NCBI GenBank assembly: GCA_030609245.1
Contig: JAUWCP010000076.1
Location: forward strand, 1-9,752
Origin: Hyphomicrobium sp.
GTDB lineage: Bacteria > Pseudomonadota > Alphaproteobacteria > Rhizobiales > Hyphomicrobiaceae
Length of the DNA: 9,752 nucleotides
Direction: 5' to 3'
In this document: piece after piece, positions 1-6,630 of the stretch
Position numbering within the stretch: position 1 is the stretch's first letter
How the letters are laid out: the number at the start of each line of letters is the position of its first letter
Translations under genes and position numbers: made by a program
Notes under the pieces: model-generated
Databases searched by the model: none
The model's input: the letters and a program-made list of their open reading frames with translations, nothing else
What the model was told of the DNA's origin: nothing

Positions 1-1566
1 AGCGCCATCGCCGAACCTCACCAGCAGCCCGCCGACGAGCGCCGCAACGGCCCATCCCGTCCAGCGCGACACTGACTTTGCGAAATTGGTCCTCACGCGG
101 ACCGTGATCACCTGATCGGGAAGCGCTGTCTCCGCTGCCAGTCCGTCACCGCTGACGGTGCGTGCTGAGATAATGAGCTGCAATCGCTTCTTGCCTTTCT
201 CGCGCGGCGTCACGTTCCAGCGCCAGATCGCAAACTCCTCGGAGGAGAGCAACAGCGTCTTCTCGATCCACTGCGTTTCCGGCGAAGCGTTCTCGATGAA
301 AAATCCACCGTCAGGAGCGCGAAGACGCACGGACATGGCATTGGTCAAGGTAACCTCGTGCCGGTAGGCAGCGCCTCCGCCCTGAAGTCCTTCGGCCAGC
401 GCCTTAACGTCTCGGCGCGCAATGCGAACCTCGACGAGGACAGGCACGGCAACGCGCATGTTGCGCGGAATGTTTTCGATGAGCTGGCCGATTTCGGTCC
501 GCGTACTGGTTCTGGACTGTTGGCTGGTAGTCGTGCTGGCCGCATTGTCTTTATTTGGAACAATGCTTGCAAACCTGCGCGGAGCGGCTTCGCGCGGACC
601 ACGCGCTTCTGGCCATGGCGCCAGCGGAGGCGGACCAGGACGCTCAACTGCCGGAGCGGACGATGATGTAACTGCGGGTTGGGCCGGTGCTGGGCCAGCC
701 GGACCCGGTTGAGCCGGGGGCGCACCCATAGGCGCAGGCGGCGGCGTCCACGACGGTGTTGCTGCCGGTTCCGGCGGCGCCGAGGGAATTGGGACCGGTG
801 GCGGGAACGGTGCCGACGACGGCATGTGCGGCGCCTCCGCCTCTGATGACGGCTCAGACACCTCGGCGGCGTCGGGAGAAGCGGCAGCCACCGCGCTATC
901 TTCGTCTTTCTCGGATTGGACCTCGGGCTGGGCGAAAGACGGCGGTGCCTCTTCAATGGCGGCGCCAGCCTCCTCACCGGGCTTGGGTTCGTGGCTAACG
1001 GGCAGCTCAACTTGCGGCGGGACTTGCTCCTGCGGTGCTGCGCCAATGCGCGCGCTTGCCGGAATGTTATCGGTATTGGAGCCTCTCGAGTCGGACCGAA
1101 CGGTGGGAGGTACGCCAGCGCCTTGTTGAATGGCGCGGATCGCGTCTTCGAACGTCAGACCTTGGGACCGGAGAATATGCGCCGCCGGGCTCTTGCCGTC
1201 ACCAACGATGGCGGCTAGTACGATTGCCCCGTTGATCTCACGCCGTTGTCCACCTTTTGCCGCGGCCGCCGCGGCCTCCAGAATGCGCAACAAGGCGGAG
1301 GAGACAGCAGGTTCAGCATCGCTGCCGGTCGCGCCGGGGTCGTTCAGGCGGCCGAGATAGCCTGACACATCGGTGACGAGGCGTGACAGGTCGACATTAC
1401 TGGCAGCAAGCACAAGCCCGGCATCAGGATCCTCAGTCAGTGCCAGCAGCATGTGTTCCAGCGTGACTTCAGGATGACTTTGCGCGCGAGTATATCCGAC
1501 GGCGCGCGTTACCGACTCGCCGAGGTTAGACGACATGGCTATACGACCGACTTCGTCGGCGATCAT
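1..1566 (-). CDS. ClpN-repeat protein without AAA+ domain, C-terminal membrane segment (partial)
   Basis: This frame is open from the ATG at 1566 to the left edge, 522 codons with no stop, so the C-terminus is missing. Residues about 12-71 and 88-146 form two ClpN-type repeats: the first has the TLEHMLLAL motif at 35-43, the second the pattern INGAIVLAAI near 111-120 followed by SPAAHIL. In ClpA/ClpB this domain binds substrates or adaptors, but here no Walker motifs follow. Residues about 150-245 are acidic and low in complexity, and 246-340 are very rich in Pro and Ala. A folded domain of unknown family spans about 358-495, with SPETQW at 428-433 and WRW at 448-450. A hydrophobic stretch starts near W501. 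There is no signal peptide, so the ClpN part is probably cytosolic. AAGGAG lies 10 nt before the ATG; M11 is an alternative start. The gene is divergent from argB. The domain call is firm; the function is unknown, and a role as adaptor or sensor at the membrane is only inference. Confidence 0.82.
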   Translation of the reverse strand, partial: MIADEVGRIAMSSNLGESVTRAVGYTRAQSHPEVTLEHMLLALTEDPDAGLVLAASNVDLSRLVTDVSGYLGRLNDPGATGSDAEPAVSSALLRILEAAAAAAKGGQRREINGAIVLAAIVGDGKSPAAHILRSQGLTFEDAIRAIQQGAGVPPTVRSDSRGSNTDNIPASARIGAAPQEQVPPQVELPVSHEPKPGEEAGAAIEEAPPSFAQPEVQSEKDEDSAVAAASPDAAEVSEPSSEAEAPHMPSSAPFPPPVPIPSAPPEPAATPSWTPPPAPMGAPPAQPGPAGPAPAQPAVTSSSAPAVERPGPPPLAPWPEARGPREAAPRRFASIVPNKDNAASTTTSQQSRTSTRTEIGQLIENIPRNMRVAVPVLVEVRIARRDVKALAEGLQGGGAAYRHEVTLTNAMSVRLRAPDGGFFIENASPETQWIEKTLLLSSEEFAIWRWNVTPREKGKKRLQLIISARTVSGDGLAAETALPDQVITVRVRTNFAKSVSRWTGWAVAALVGGLLVRFGDGA

Positions 1567-1582
1567 GGGTTCAATTCTCCTT
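1557..1582 (-). promoter_or_regulatory. Ribosome binding site of the ClpN-protein gene
   Basis: Read on the minus strand, AAGGAG ends 10 bases before the ATG at 1566. This is the best Shine-Dalgarno match nearby and favours the first ATG over the internal Met at residue 11. Confidence 0.5.
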
Positions 1583-1757
1583 GGCGGCTTGCAGCAGCAA
1601 ATGCGCCCGCACCCGGCCCTTTCACCCTAATCGGGGAAATCTGATTCGGCTTTATGGCGACGACGTTAACTGATTGCCAGCACCAAAGCACCTATATGAC
1701 CCGTGCGTCTGCACAGCATCCGTTAGCACCCTATTGTGGGGGAAATCCGTAGGTCCC

Positions 1758-1774
1758 CGGCGCTGGAGGCGCCG
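1758..1774. repeat. GC-rich hairpin, 6-bp stem and 5-base loop
   Basis: CGGCGC (1758-1763) pairs with GCGCCG (1769-1774) across the loop TGGAG. It lies about 125 bases upstream of argB. No T-run follows on the plus strand, so it is not a standard terminator there. It may be part of a leader structure, or chance in GC-rich DNA. Confidence 0.35.
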
Positions 1775-1791
1775 CCAAGGCCACTAGGCTG

Positions 1792-1806
1792 CCGGCAAGT
1801 TGCCGG
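1792..1806. repeat. Perfect palindrome CCGGCAA-G-TTGCCGG upstream of argB
   Basis: Seven-base arms flank a single central base. The loop is too short for an RNA hairpin, so a DNA operator for a dimeric regulator is the more natural reading. It lies 92 bases before the argB start and next to TAATAT at 1807-1812, a possible -10 element. I do not recognise a named regulator for this sequence. Confidence 0.4.
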
Positions 1807-1898
1807 TAATATGTGCTGGTGTTCGGTTGCCAGGGCCTCCAATGTGAAACTCAAGGCAAGCCAATCGTTCAGGCGAGGGCAAGCATAGGCTAGGAACG

Positions 1899-2864
1899 AT
1901 GACGAGGAATTCGACGACAGTGCCGCATAGCGGCGGACAAGACACCGCACCCGAGCCAGAACCCTCACCGCATGTCCAGGCGCGCGTCCTCGCCGAGGCG
2001 TTGCCACACCTTATTCGCTACGACGACCAAACCGTTGTCATCAAATTTGGCGGCAACGCGATGGGTGACACAGCACTTGCGGACGCATTTGCACAGGACG
2101 TCGTCTATCTGAAGCAATCGGGTATCAATCCTATTGTCGTGCATGGCGGAGGCCCGCAGATCGCCCGCATGCTCAAGAAGCTGGAGATCAGCTCGGATTT
2201 TGTTCACGGCCTGAGAGTCACCGACAAACCGACGGTCGAGGTCGTCGAAATGGTCCTGGCAGGAGCGATCAACAAGGACATCGTCTCGGCCATTAATCGG
2301 CAAGGCGGCAAGGCGGTCGGAATCTGCGGAAAAGATGCCAACCTGATGGTGGCAAAGAAGATTACCGAGATACCCGATCCAGAATCGAACCTTATGAAGC
2401 TGGTCGATATTGGCTATGTGGGTGACCCGGTGGAGATCAATCCCCATATAGTAGAGGTGATCTCGCAGTCGGACCTCATACCAGTCATCGCGCCGGTCGC
2501 CATTGGACGGGAAGGCGAGACGCTGAATGTCAATGCCGACACGTTTGCCAGCGCGCTTGCTGCGCGCATGAAGGCCAAGCGCCTTCTATTGCTGACAGAC
2601 GTCGCAGGCGTGCTCGACGACAAAGAGAAGCTTATTCCGCAGCTCACGACTGAGGAGGCGCGCCACCTGATCAAAGACGGTGTCATCTCCAGCGGCATGA
2701 TCCCTAAGGTCGAGGGTTGCATTGAGGTGGTGGAGGCAGGTGTCGAAGCCGTCGTCATCATCGACGGGCGTGTTCCACATTGCGTGCTTTTGGAGCTGTT
2801 CACGACACATGGTGTCGGCACGCTGGTCGGCCGCCCGCAACGAAAGCCAAAGGTGCGCGTTTAG
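1899..2864 (+). CDS. argB: Acetylglutamate kinase (N-acetyl-L-glutamate 5-phosphotransferase)
   Basis: ArgB phosphorylates N-acetyl-L-glutamate with ATP, the second step of arginine biosynthesis, in the cytoplasm. The 321-residue protein carries the amino-acid kinase fold: KFGG at 49-52 (Lys49 binds phosphate), HGGGPQI at 82-88, Arg106 in the acetylglutamate site, NVNAD at 210-214 (catalytic Asp214), LTDVAGVLD at 232-240, and SSGMIPK at 264-270 (Lys270). Residues 26-41 match the extra N-terminal helix of arginine-inhibited hexameric enzymes, and the C-terminus ends in the usual GVGTLVG region, so feedback inhibition by arginine is likely. About 20 residues rich in Pro and Glu precede that helix. 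AGGA lies only 3 bases before the ATG, which is tight; GTG at codon 8 is a possible alternative start. The stop TAG overlaps the GTG start of the HAD gene. The identification is certain. Confidence 0.97.
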   Translation: MTRNSTTVPHSGGQDTAPEPEPSPHVQARVLAEALPHLIRYDDQTVVIKFGGNAMGDTALADAFAQDVVYLKQSGINPIVVHGGGPQIARMLKKLEISSDFVHGLRVTDKPTVEVVEMVLAGAINKDIVSAINRQGGKAVGICGKDANLMVAKKITEIPDPESNLMKLVDIGYVGDPVEINPHIVEVISQSDLIPVIAPVAIGREGETLNVNADTFASALAARMKAKRLLLLTDVAGVLDDKEKLIPQLTTEEARHLIKDGVISSGMIPKVEGCIEVVEAGVEAVVIIDGRVPHCVLLELFTTHGVGTLVGRPQRKPKVRV

Positions 2865-3691
2865 TGAGTGAGCTGAAAAAAGAAGCGAAGGCCTTTCCTC
2901 CACGTAACATTGGGGCAGCAAACGGCATGGACGGTTCGAATGCTGCTCAGGAGGCACCTGCACAACGGGACTTTGAACGCACAGGCGTGTGGATCTTCGA
3001 TCTCGACAACACGCTTTATCCCGCGGCATGCAATCTGTTCGCTGAGGTTGACGTGCGCATGACCGAGTTCATTGGCAAGCAACTCGGCGTACCCATGGCC
3101 TACGCACGTCATCTGCAGAAGTCCTACTTTAGACAGTTCGGCACGACGCTGTCGGGACTCATGCGCATTCACAAGTTCGATCCGCAGCCGTTCCTCGACT
3201 ACGTGCACAACATCGACCTTTCGGTCGTCGACGAGGCGCCTGATCTCGCCGCAGCCATTGAAGCGCTACAGGGGCGCAAACTTATCTATACGAACGGCTC
3301 ACGTCGCCACGCTGAGCGCGTCACGGAAAAGTTGGGTGTTCTGCATCTCTTTGAGGATATCTGCGACATCGCCGCATGCGGGTTCGTGGCAAAGCCTGAG
3401 CCCGACGCCTTCGATCGCATGATGCGCCGTCATGATGTGGTCCCCCTCGAGGCTGCTATGTTTGAGGACATGCCACACAACCTGGAGACGCCCCACACGC
3501 TCGGCATGACGACGGTGCTCGTGGAGCCAGACCACAAGGACCACCCTGCACATGTGCAGATCCGCCGATGGCAGGCACGACCGAAGTACATCCACCACAC
3601 TACGGACGATCTGACGCGCTTTTTGGAAGGGCTCGTCGCGCAAGGCAGCGAGACTGAGCCTGGTTCGAGCCCGGTGGAATCGAGCGAATAG
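2864..3691 (+). CDS. HAD-superfamily hydrolase, pyrimidine 5'-nucleotidase type
   Basis: This is a cytosolic haloacid-dehalogenase-fold phosphatase, closest in pattern to the pyrimidine 5'-nucleotidase group (HAD IA, variant 3), which removes phosphate from nucleoside monophosphates. Numbered from the GTG start (275 residues), motif I is DLDNTLYP at 46-53 (nucleophile Asp46, acid Asp48), motif II is YTNGS with Thr143, motif III is Lys177 in AKPEPDAF, and motif IV is FEDMPHN at 200-206 (Asp202). The helical cap lies between motifs I and II. The GTG at 2864 shares its G with the argB stop (TAGTG), which suggests translational coupling. ATG at 2927 is the alternative and would remove a 21-residue, Lys-rich lead. 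The upstream ATG at 2780 lies inside argB and is unlikely. The real substrate cannot be read from the sequence. Adjacency to argB is common in this order as I recall it, without implying an arginine role. Confidence 0.88.
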   Translation: MSELKKEAKAFPPRNIGAANGMDGSNAAQEAPAQRDFERTGVWIFDLDNTLYPAACNLFAEVDVRMTEFIGKQLGVPMAYARHLQKSYFRQFGTTLSGLMRIHKFDPQPFLDYVHNIDLSVVDEAPDLAAAIEALQGRKLIYTNGSRRHAERVTEKLGVLHLFEDICDIAACGFVAKPEPDAFDRMMRRHDVVPLEAAMFEDMPHNLETPHTLGMTTVLVEPDHKDHPAHVQIRRWQARPKYIHHTTDDLTRFLEGLVAQGSETEPGSSPVESSE

Positions 3692-3705
3692 ATTGCCGTT
3701 GCCGC
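3692..3705. other. 14-base convergent gap without a terminator
   Basis: The HAD gene (plus) and hbdA (minus) end 14 bases apart. I see no stem followed by a T-run in the gap or in the flanking coding ends, so the two transcripts probably overlap at their 3' ends or end by Rho. Confidence 0.4.
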
Positions 3706-4635
3706 TCAGCGAGTCGGCACTGGCGTCTCGCCCCGATAGTCGTAGAAGCCCCGCTGCGTTTTACGCCCCAGCCATCCGGCCTCCACGTACTTCACCAGCA
3801 ACGGACAGGGCCGGTACTTGGAATCCGAAAGCCCTTCGTAAAGCACTTGCATCACAGCAAGGCAGGTATCGAGGCCAATGAAATCAGCCAACTGCAGCGG
3901 CCCCATGGGATGGTGTGCGCCAAGCCGCATCGCCTTGTCGATGCACTCGACCGTGCCAACGCCTTCGTAGAGTGTGTAAACGGCCTCGTTTAGCATCGGC
4001 AGCAGAATCCGGTTGACGATAAAGGCGGGGAAGTCTTCAGAGACTGCCGTCACCTTGCCGAGGCTATCGACGAACTCGCGCGCCGCCGAGAACATGACGT
4101 CGTCGGTGGCAATACCGCGAATGAGCTCTACAAGCTCCATCCGCGGCACTGGATTCATGAAGTGCATGCCGATGAAATGCTCGGGCCGGTCCGTTGTTGA
4201 TGCGAGCCGGGTGACCGAGATGGAGGAGGTATTGGTGGCGATCAGCGCCCCTTCAGGCAGCTTCGGACAAAGCGCGGCAAAGATCTTACGCTTGATCGCC
4301 TCGTCCTCGGTCGCAGCTTCGATGACGAGATCGCAATTGGCGAAGTCATCGAAGCTGGATACGAAGCCGATGCGCTTCAACGCTGCCTTCGCGTCACTCT
4401 CCTTGATCACGCCCTTCGAGGTCTGACGCGCCATGTTTTTCTCGATACTGGCTAGCGCGTCATCCACGATTTCTTTTCGCAGGTCGTTCAGCGAAACGGA
4501 GTAGCCGCCCAGCGCGATCACATGCGCGATGCCGGAGCCCATCTGGCCGGCGCCGATAATACCGACCTTCTTGATAAACCCGCTCTTCTTGGTCCCTGTC
4601 TTGGGTCTGGCTTGCGATTTGACCGCTACGTTCAT
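3706..4635 (-). CDS. hbdA: 3-hydroxybutyryl-CoA dehydrogenase (3-hydroxyacyl-CoA dehydrogenase family)
   Basis: The enzyme oxidises 3-hydroxyacyl-CoA to 3-ketoacyl-CoA with NAD, or runs in reverse toward polyhydroxybutyrate or butyryl metabolism, in the cytosol. The N-terminal Rossmann domain has the nucleotide-binding GAGQMG at 28-33. His158 (in MHFMNP) and Glu170 form the expected catalytic dyad, with Asn161 and Asn208 (in VNRILLPM) in the active site. The C-terminal domain carries the usual HHPMGPLQLADFIGLD segment. At 309 residues it is slightly longer than the usual 280-295 because of a 20-residue Lys-rich lead before IKKVGIIG. AGGA lies 9 bases before the ATG, which supports that start. 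It is the last gene of etfB-etfA-hbdA, 42 bases after etfA. Its 3' end faces the HAD gene with only 14 bases between the stops. The family is certain; chain-length preference is not readable. Confidence 0.95.
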   Translation of the reverse strand: MNVAVKSQARPKTGTKKSGFIKKVGIIGAGQMGSGIAHVIALGGYSVSLNDLRKEIVDDALASIEKNMARQTSKGVIKESDAKAALKRIGFVSSFDDFANCDLVIEAATEDEAIKRKIFAALCPKLPEGALIATNTSSISVTRLASTTDRPEHFIGMHFMNPVPRMELVELIRGIATDDVMFSAAREFVDSLGKVTAVSEDFPAFIVNRILLPMLNEAVYTLYEGVGTVECIDKAMRLGAHHPMGPLQLADFIGLDTCLAVMQVLYEGLSDSKYRPCPLLVKYVEAGWLGRKTQRGFYDYRGETPVPTR

Positions 4636-4677
4636 GACCGAAAGTCCTTCTATCCCCGAGCCCGCGCTCTCTGCGAG

Positions 4678-5622
4678 TTAGTGTCCGGCCTTCTTCAGTT
4701 CCGCCTCTAGTTCGGGCAAAGCCTGGAAGAGGTCGGCGACGAGGCCGTAGTCCGCCACCTGAAAGATCGGCGCCTCGCCATCCTTGTTGATCGCTACGAT
4801 CACCTTCGAATCCTTCATGCCCGCGAGGTGCTGAATGGCACCAGAGATCCCCACAGCGAGGTAGAGCTCCGGTGCCACGACTTTGCCGGTCTGGCCGACC
4901 TGCATGTCGTTGGGTACGAAACCGGCGTCGACGGCGGCGCGTGAGGCGCCCAGGGCCGCTCCAAGTCGATCGGCGACGGGCTCCAAGAACTTCTTGAAGT
5001 TCTCGCTCGACTGGAGGCCGCGGCCACCTGAGACAACGATTCTTGCGGACGCCAACTCTGGCCGGTCCGAGGTCGTCAGTTCTGCTTTTTCAAATGACGA
5101 CAGGCCGACGGCCGGCGGCGGTGTGGTTTCCTCGATTGACGCAGAGCCATCCTCGGCTGCCGAGGGGAATGCTGAAGTTCGCACCGTCACGACCCTTTTC
5201 GCTTCCGGCGACTGCACGATCTGGATGGCATTACCTGCGTAGATCGGCCGCTCGAAAGTGTCGGCAGAAACCACATTGGTAATGTCGGATATTTGCATCA
5301 CGTCGAGCGCGGCAGCCACACGTGGGCACACGTTCTTGCCCGAGGCGGTCGCCGGCGCAACGAGCGTATCGTAGCTTGCCATTAGTGGAACGATGAGCGC
5401 GGCAGTTTCCTCCGCGAGACCATGCGCAAGTTGAGGTGCATCGGCTACGAGCACCTTGGCAACCCCGGAGAGCTGGGCCGCTGCTTCGGCAGCCGTCCGG
5501 CAGTTATGGCCCGCCACCAGCACGTGGATATCGCCGCCGAGTTTGCGCGCCGCGGAGAGTGCCTTGCCGGTTGCCGGGTTGAGCGCATCATTGGTGTGTT
5601 CGGCGAGAAGTAGGACCGTCAT
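4678..5622 (-). CDS. etfA: Electron transfer flavoprotein, alpha subunit
   Basis: EtfA binds FAD and, with EtfB, carries electrons from acyl-CoA and related dehydrogenases to ETF:quinone oxidoreductase. From the ATG at 5622 the protein has 314 residues, normal for the family. The N-terminal half is the ETF alpha/beta fold (MTVLLLAEH start). The C-terminal FAD domain has the GGRGLQ segment, GASRAAVDAGF, QVGQTGK and the signature LYLAVGISGAIQH followed by MKDSKVIVAINKD, all FAD-contacting regions in the family. The ATG overlaps the etfB stop as TGATG, typical of coupled translation of partners made in equal amounts. A GTG three bases earlier (5625) is also possible and would add one residue. 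It is the second gene of the etfB-etfA-hbdA operon. Confidence 0.97.
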   Translation of the reverse strand: MTVLLLAEHTNDALNPATGKALSAARKLGGDIHVLVAGHNCRTAAEAAAQLSGVAKVLVADAPQLAHGLAEETAALIVPLMASYDTLVAPATASGKNVCPRVAAALDVMQISDITNVVSADTFERPIYAGNAIQIVQSPEAKRVVTVRTSAFPSAAEDGSASIEETTPPPAVGLSSFEKAELTTSDRPELASARIVVSGGRGLQSSENFKKFLEPVADRLGAALGASRAAVDAGFVPNDMQVGQTGKVVAPELYLAVGISGAIQHLAGMKDSKVIVAINKDGEAPIFQVADYGLVADLFQALPELEAELKKAGH

Positions 5623-6377
5623 CACAGCACCCCGGCCTCGGTCTTGAGCTTCTCGACCAGCTCGGCAACACTGTCGACCCTGACGCCGGCCTTGCGCGTC
5701 GCGGGCTCTGTAATGTTTTGGACTTTGAGACGTGGCGTAATATCGACGCCGAAGTCATCGGGCTTCTTAGTCTCAAGCGGCTTCTTCTTCGCCTTCATGA
5801 TGTTGGGAAGGGAGGGATAGCGCGGCTCATTAAGACGCAAGTCGGTGGTCACCACTGCCGGCATTTTCAGCTTCAAAGTCTCAAGCCCGCCGTCCACCTC
5901 ACGCGTGACGTGCACGCTACCTTCGTCGAGAACAACCTTGGAGGCGAACGTCCCTTGCGGCCAGCCAAGCAGACCCGCGAGCATCTGGCCGGTTTGGTTG
6001 CAGTCGTCGTCGATTGCTTGCTTGCCGAGGATCACAAGATCCGGCTTCTCGGCATCGACGACAGATTTCAGTAGTTTCGCGACAGCCAATGGCTCGACGA
6101 GCGCGCCGTCCGGAGTCTCGATGTGAATGCCGCGATCGGCCCCGATGGCAAGCGCCGTGCGAATCGTCTCCTGAGCCTTAGCGGGTCCGATGGAAACGGC
6201 GATGATCTCGCTGGCCCCACCCTTCTCTTTGATGCGAACGGCCTCTTCGACGGCGATCTCGTCAAAGGGGTTCATCGACATCTTGACGTTGGCCAGATCT
6301 ATGCCCGACCCGCCTGGTCTCACCCGAATCTTGACGTTGTAGTCAACGACACGTTTGACCGGCACCAAGATCTTCAT
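5622..6377 (-). CDS. etfB: Electron transfer flavoprotein, beta subunit
   Basis: EtfB is the AMP-binding partner of EtfA and docks with the acyl-CoA dehydrogenases. The 251-residue length is standard. It begins MKILVPVKRVVDYNVKIRV, contains MNPFDEIAVEEAVR near residues 36-49, and carries the ETF-beta signature REVDGGLETLKLKMPAVVTTDLRLN ending in PRYPSLPNIMKAKKK. That last segment includes the recognition loop that anchors the dehydrogenase in known ETF complexes. GGGGAG lies 9 bases before the ATG. It is the first gene of the etfB-etfA-hbdA operon; a candidate promoter lies about 140 bases upstream. Non-fixing, housekeeping (group I) ETF is favoured over the FixAB type because of the hbdA partner and the canonical lengths. 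Confidence 0.97.
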   Translation of the reverse strand: MKILVPVKRVVDYNVKIRVRPGGSGIDLANVKMSMNPFDEIAVEEAVRIKEKGGASEIIAVSIGPAKAQETIRTALAIGADRGIHIETPDGALVEPLAVAKLLKSVVDAEKPDLVILGKQAIDDDCNQTGQMLAGLLGWPQGTFASKVVLDEGSVHVTREVDGGLETLKLKMPAVVTTDLRLNEPRYPSLPNIMKAKKKPLETKKPDDFGVDITPRLKVQNITEPATRKAGVRVDSVAELVEKLKTEAGVL

Positions 6378-6499
6378 GCCCGTCGGCTCCCCAAAGCGCG
6401 CGCTGGCGGTCTCCTAGCGTGAATCGCGGCGGTTGTGCAGCGCGGTGAAAATCGCCTGAACCGCACCAGAAAGCCCCAGCAGCAGCCTTTCTTGTCCTA

Positions 6500-6513
6500 T
6501 TCGCAAGTGCGAA
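6500..6513. repeat. Palindrome TTCGCA-AG-TGCGAA at the predicted etfB start point
   Basis: Six-base arms flank a two-base centre, which is too tight for an RNA hairpin but suits an operator. It sits immediately downstream of the candidate -10 box, over the predicted transcription start, where a bound repressor would block the polymerase. I cannot assign the regulator; a TetR- or GntR-type acyl-CoA-responsive repressor is only a guess from the operon content. Confidence 0.45.
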
Positions 6514-6518
6514 GAGCA

Positions 6519-6547
6519 AACCTACGGGTGCGGCCCCGCCAAGTCAA
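6519..6547 (-). promoter_or_regulatory. Candidate sigma-70 promoter of etfB-etfA-hbdA
   Basis: On the minus strand, TTGACT (-35, 6547-6542) is separated by exactly 17 bases from TAGGTT (-10, 6524-6519). The -35 matches consensus at five of six positions and the -10 at three of six, with T, A and final T conserved. Transcription would start near 6512. Confidence 0.5.
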
Positions 6548-6555
6548 TCGGGGCC
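6532..6555. repeat. Inverted repeat GGCCCCG / CGGGGCC around the -35 box
   Basis: The seven-base arms 6532-6538 and 6549-6555 pair across a 10-base loop that contains the TTGACT box. As RNA from the rhomboid transcript it could fold into a strong stem, but no U-run follows, so it is a poor intrinsic terminator. A role in ending rhomboid transcription or as a DNA element is open. Confidence 0.4.
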
Positions 6556-6630
6556 CTGTTAACTTGCCGTGCACGCTTGAGGAATTCAGTCCTATAGAGG
6601 TTTCTTACCGATATTTGCGGCTCTTGGAGC

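Larger units (their letters stand above)
1567..1898. promoter_or_regulatory. Divergent intergenic region between the ClpN-protein gene and argB
   Basis: This 332-base gap separates two divergent genes and must carry promoters for both. I found no good -35/-10 pair on either strand. TAATAT at 1807-1812 could be a -10 element for argB but has no convincing -35. The region contains a GC-rich hairpin (1758-1774) and a 15-base palindrome (1792-1806), listed separately. No RNA gene or riboswitch is recognisable. A 32-codon ORF from ATG at 1654 has no supporting signal and is not arginine-rich, so I do not call a leader peptide. Confidence 0.5.
6378..6630 (-). promoter_or_regulatory. Intergenic control region upstream of etfB
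   Basis: These 253 bases lie between the rhomboid stop and the etfB start, both genes on the minus strand. They hold a candidate sigma-70 promoter (6519-6547), an inverted repeat around its -35 box (6532-6555), a palindrome at its predicted start point (6500-6513), and about 135 bases of untranslated leader ending in a clear GGGGAG ribosome site. The size and content suggest etfBA-hbdA has its own promoter rather than relying on read-through from the HIG1 cluster. Confidence 0.5.

Noticed and set aside
345..1046. A 233-codon Arg-rich frame on the minus strand
   Set aside because: It is a different frame of the same strand as the ClpN-protein gene. Its Arg/Pro-rich content is what a frame-shifted reading of the GC-rich Pro/Ala linker gives, and it has no domain motif.
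1..1566. A defence island or mobile element around the ClpN protein
   Set aside because: Base composition and codon use look like the neighbouring core genes, and no transposase, integrase, terminal repeats or known defence partner is visible in the window.
1660..1680. A CtrA site in the divergent gap (GTTAAC)
   Set aside because: Only one TTAAC half-site is present; no second TTAA lies 7 bases away.
1654..1752. A 32-codon ORF upstream of argB as an arginine leader peptide
   Set aside because: It has only one Arg codon, no clear ribosome site and no attenuator-like stem with a T-run.
2586..3029. Minus-strand frames opposite argB and the HAD gene
   Set aside because: They lie over two well-supported genes with complete motif sets and have no motif of their own.
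6532..6555. An intrinsic terminator after the rhomboid gene
   Set aside because: The stem is strong, but no T-run follows in the minus-strand direction, and the loop holds a promoter-like TTGACT.
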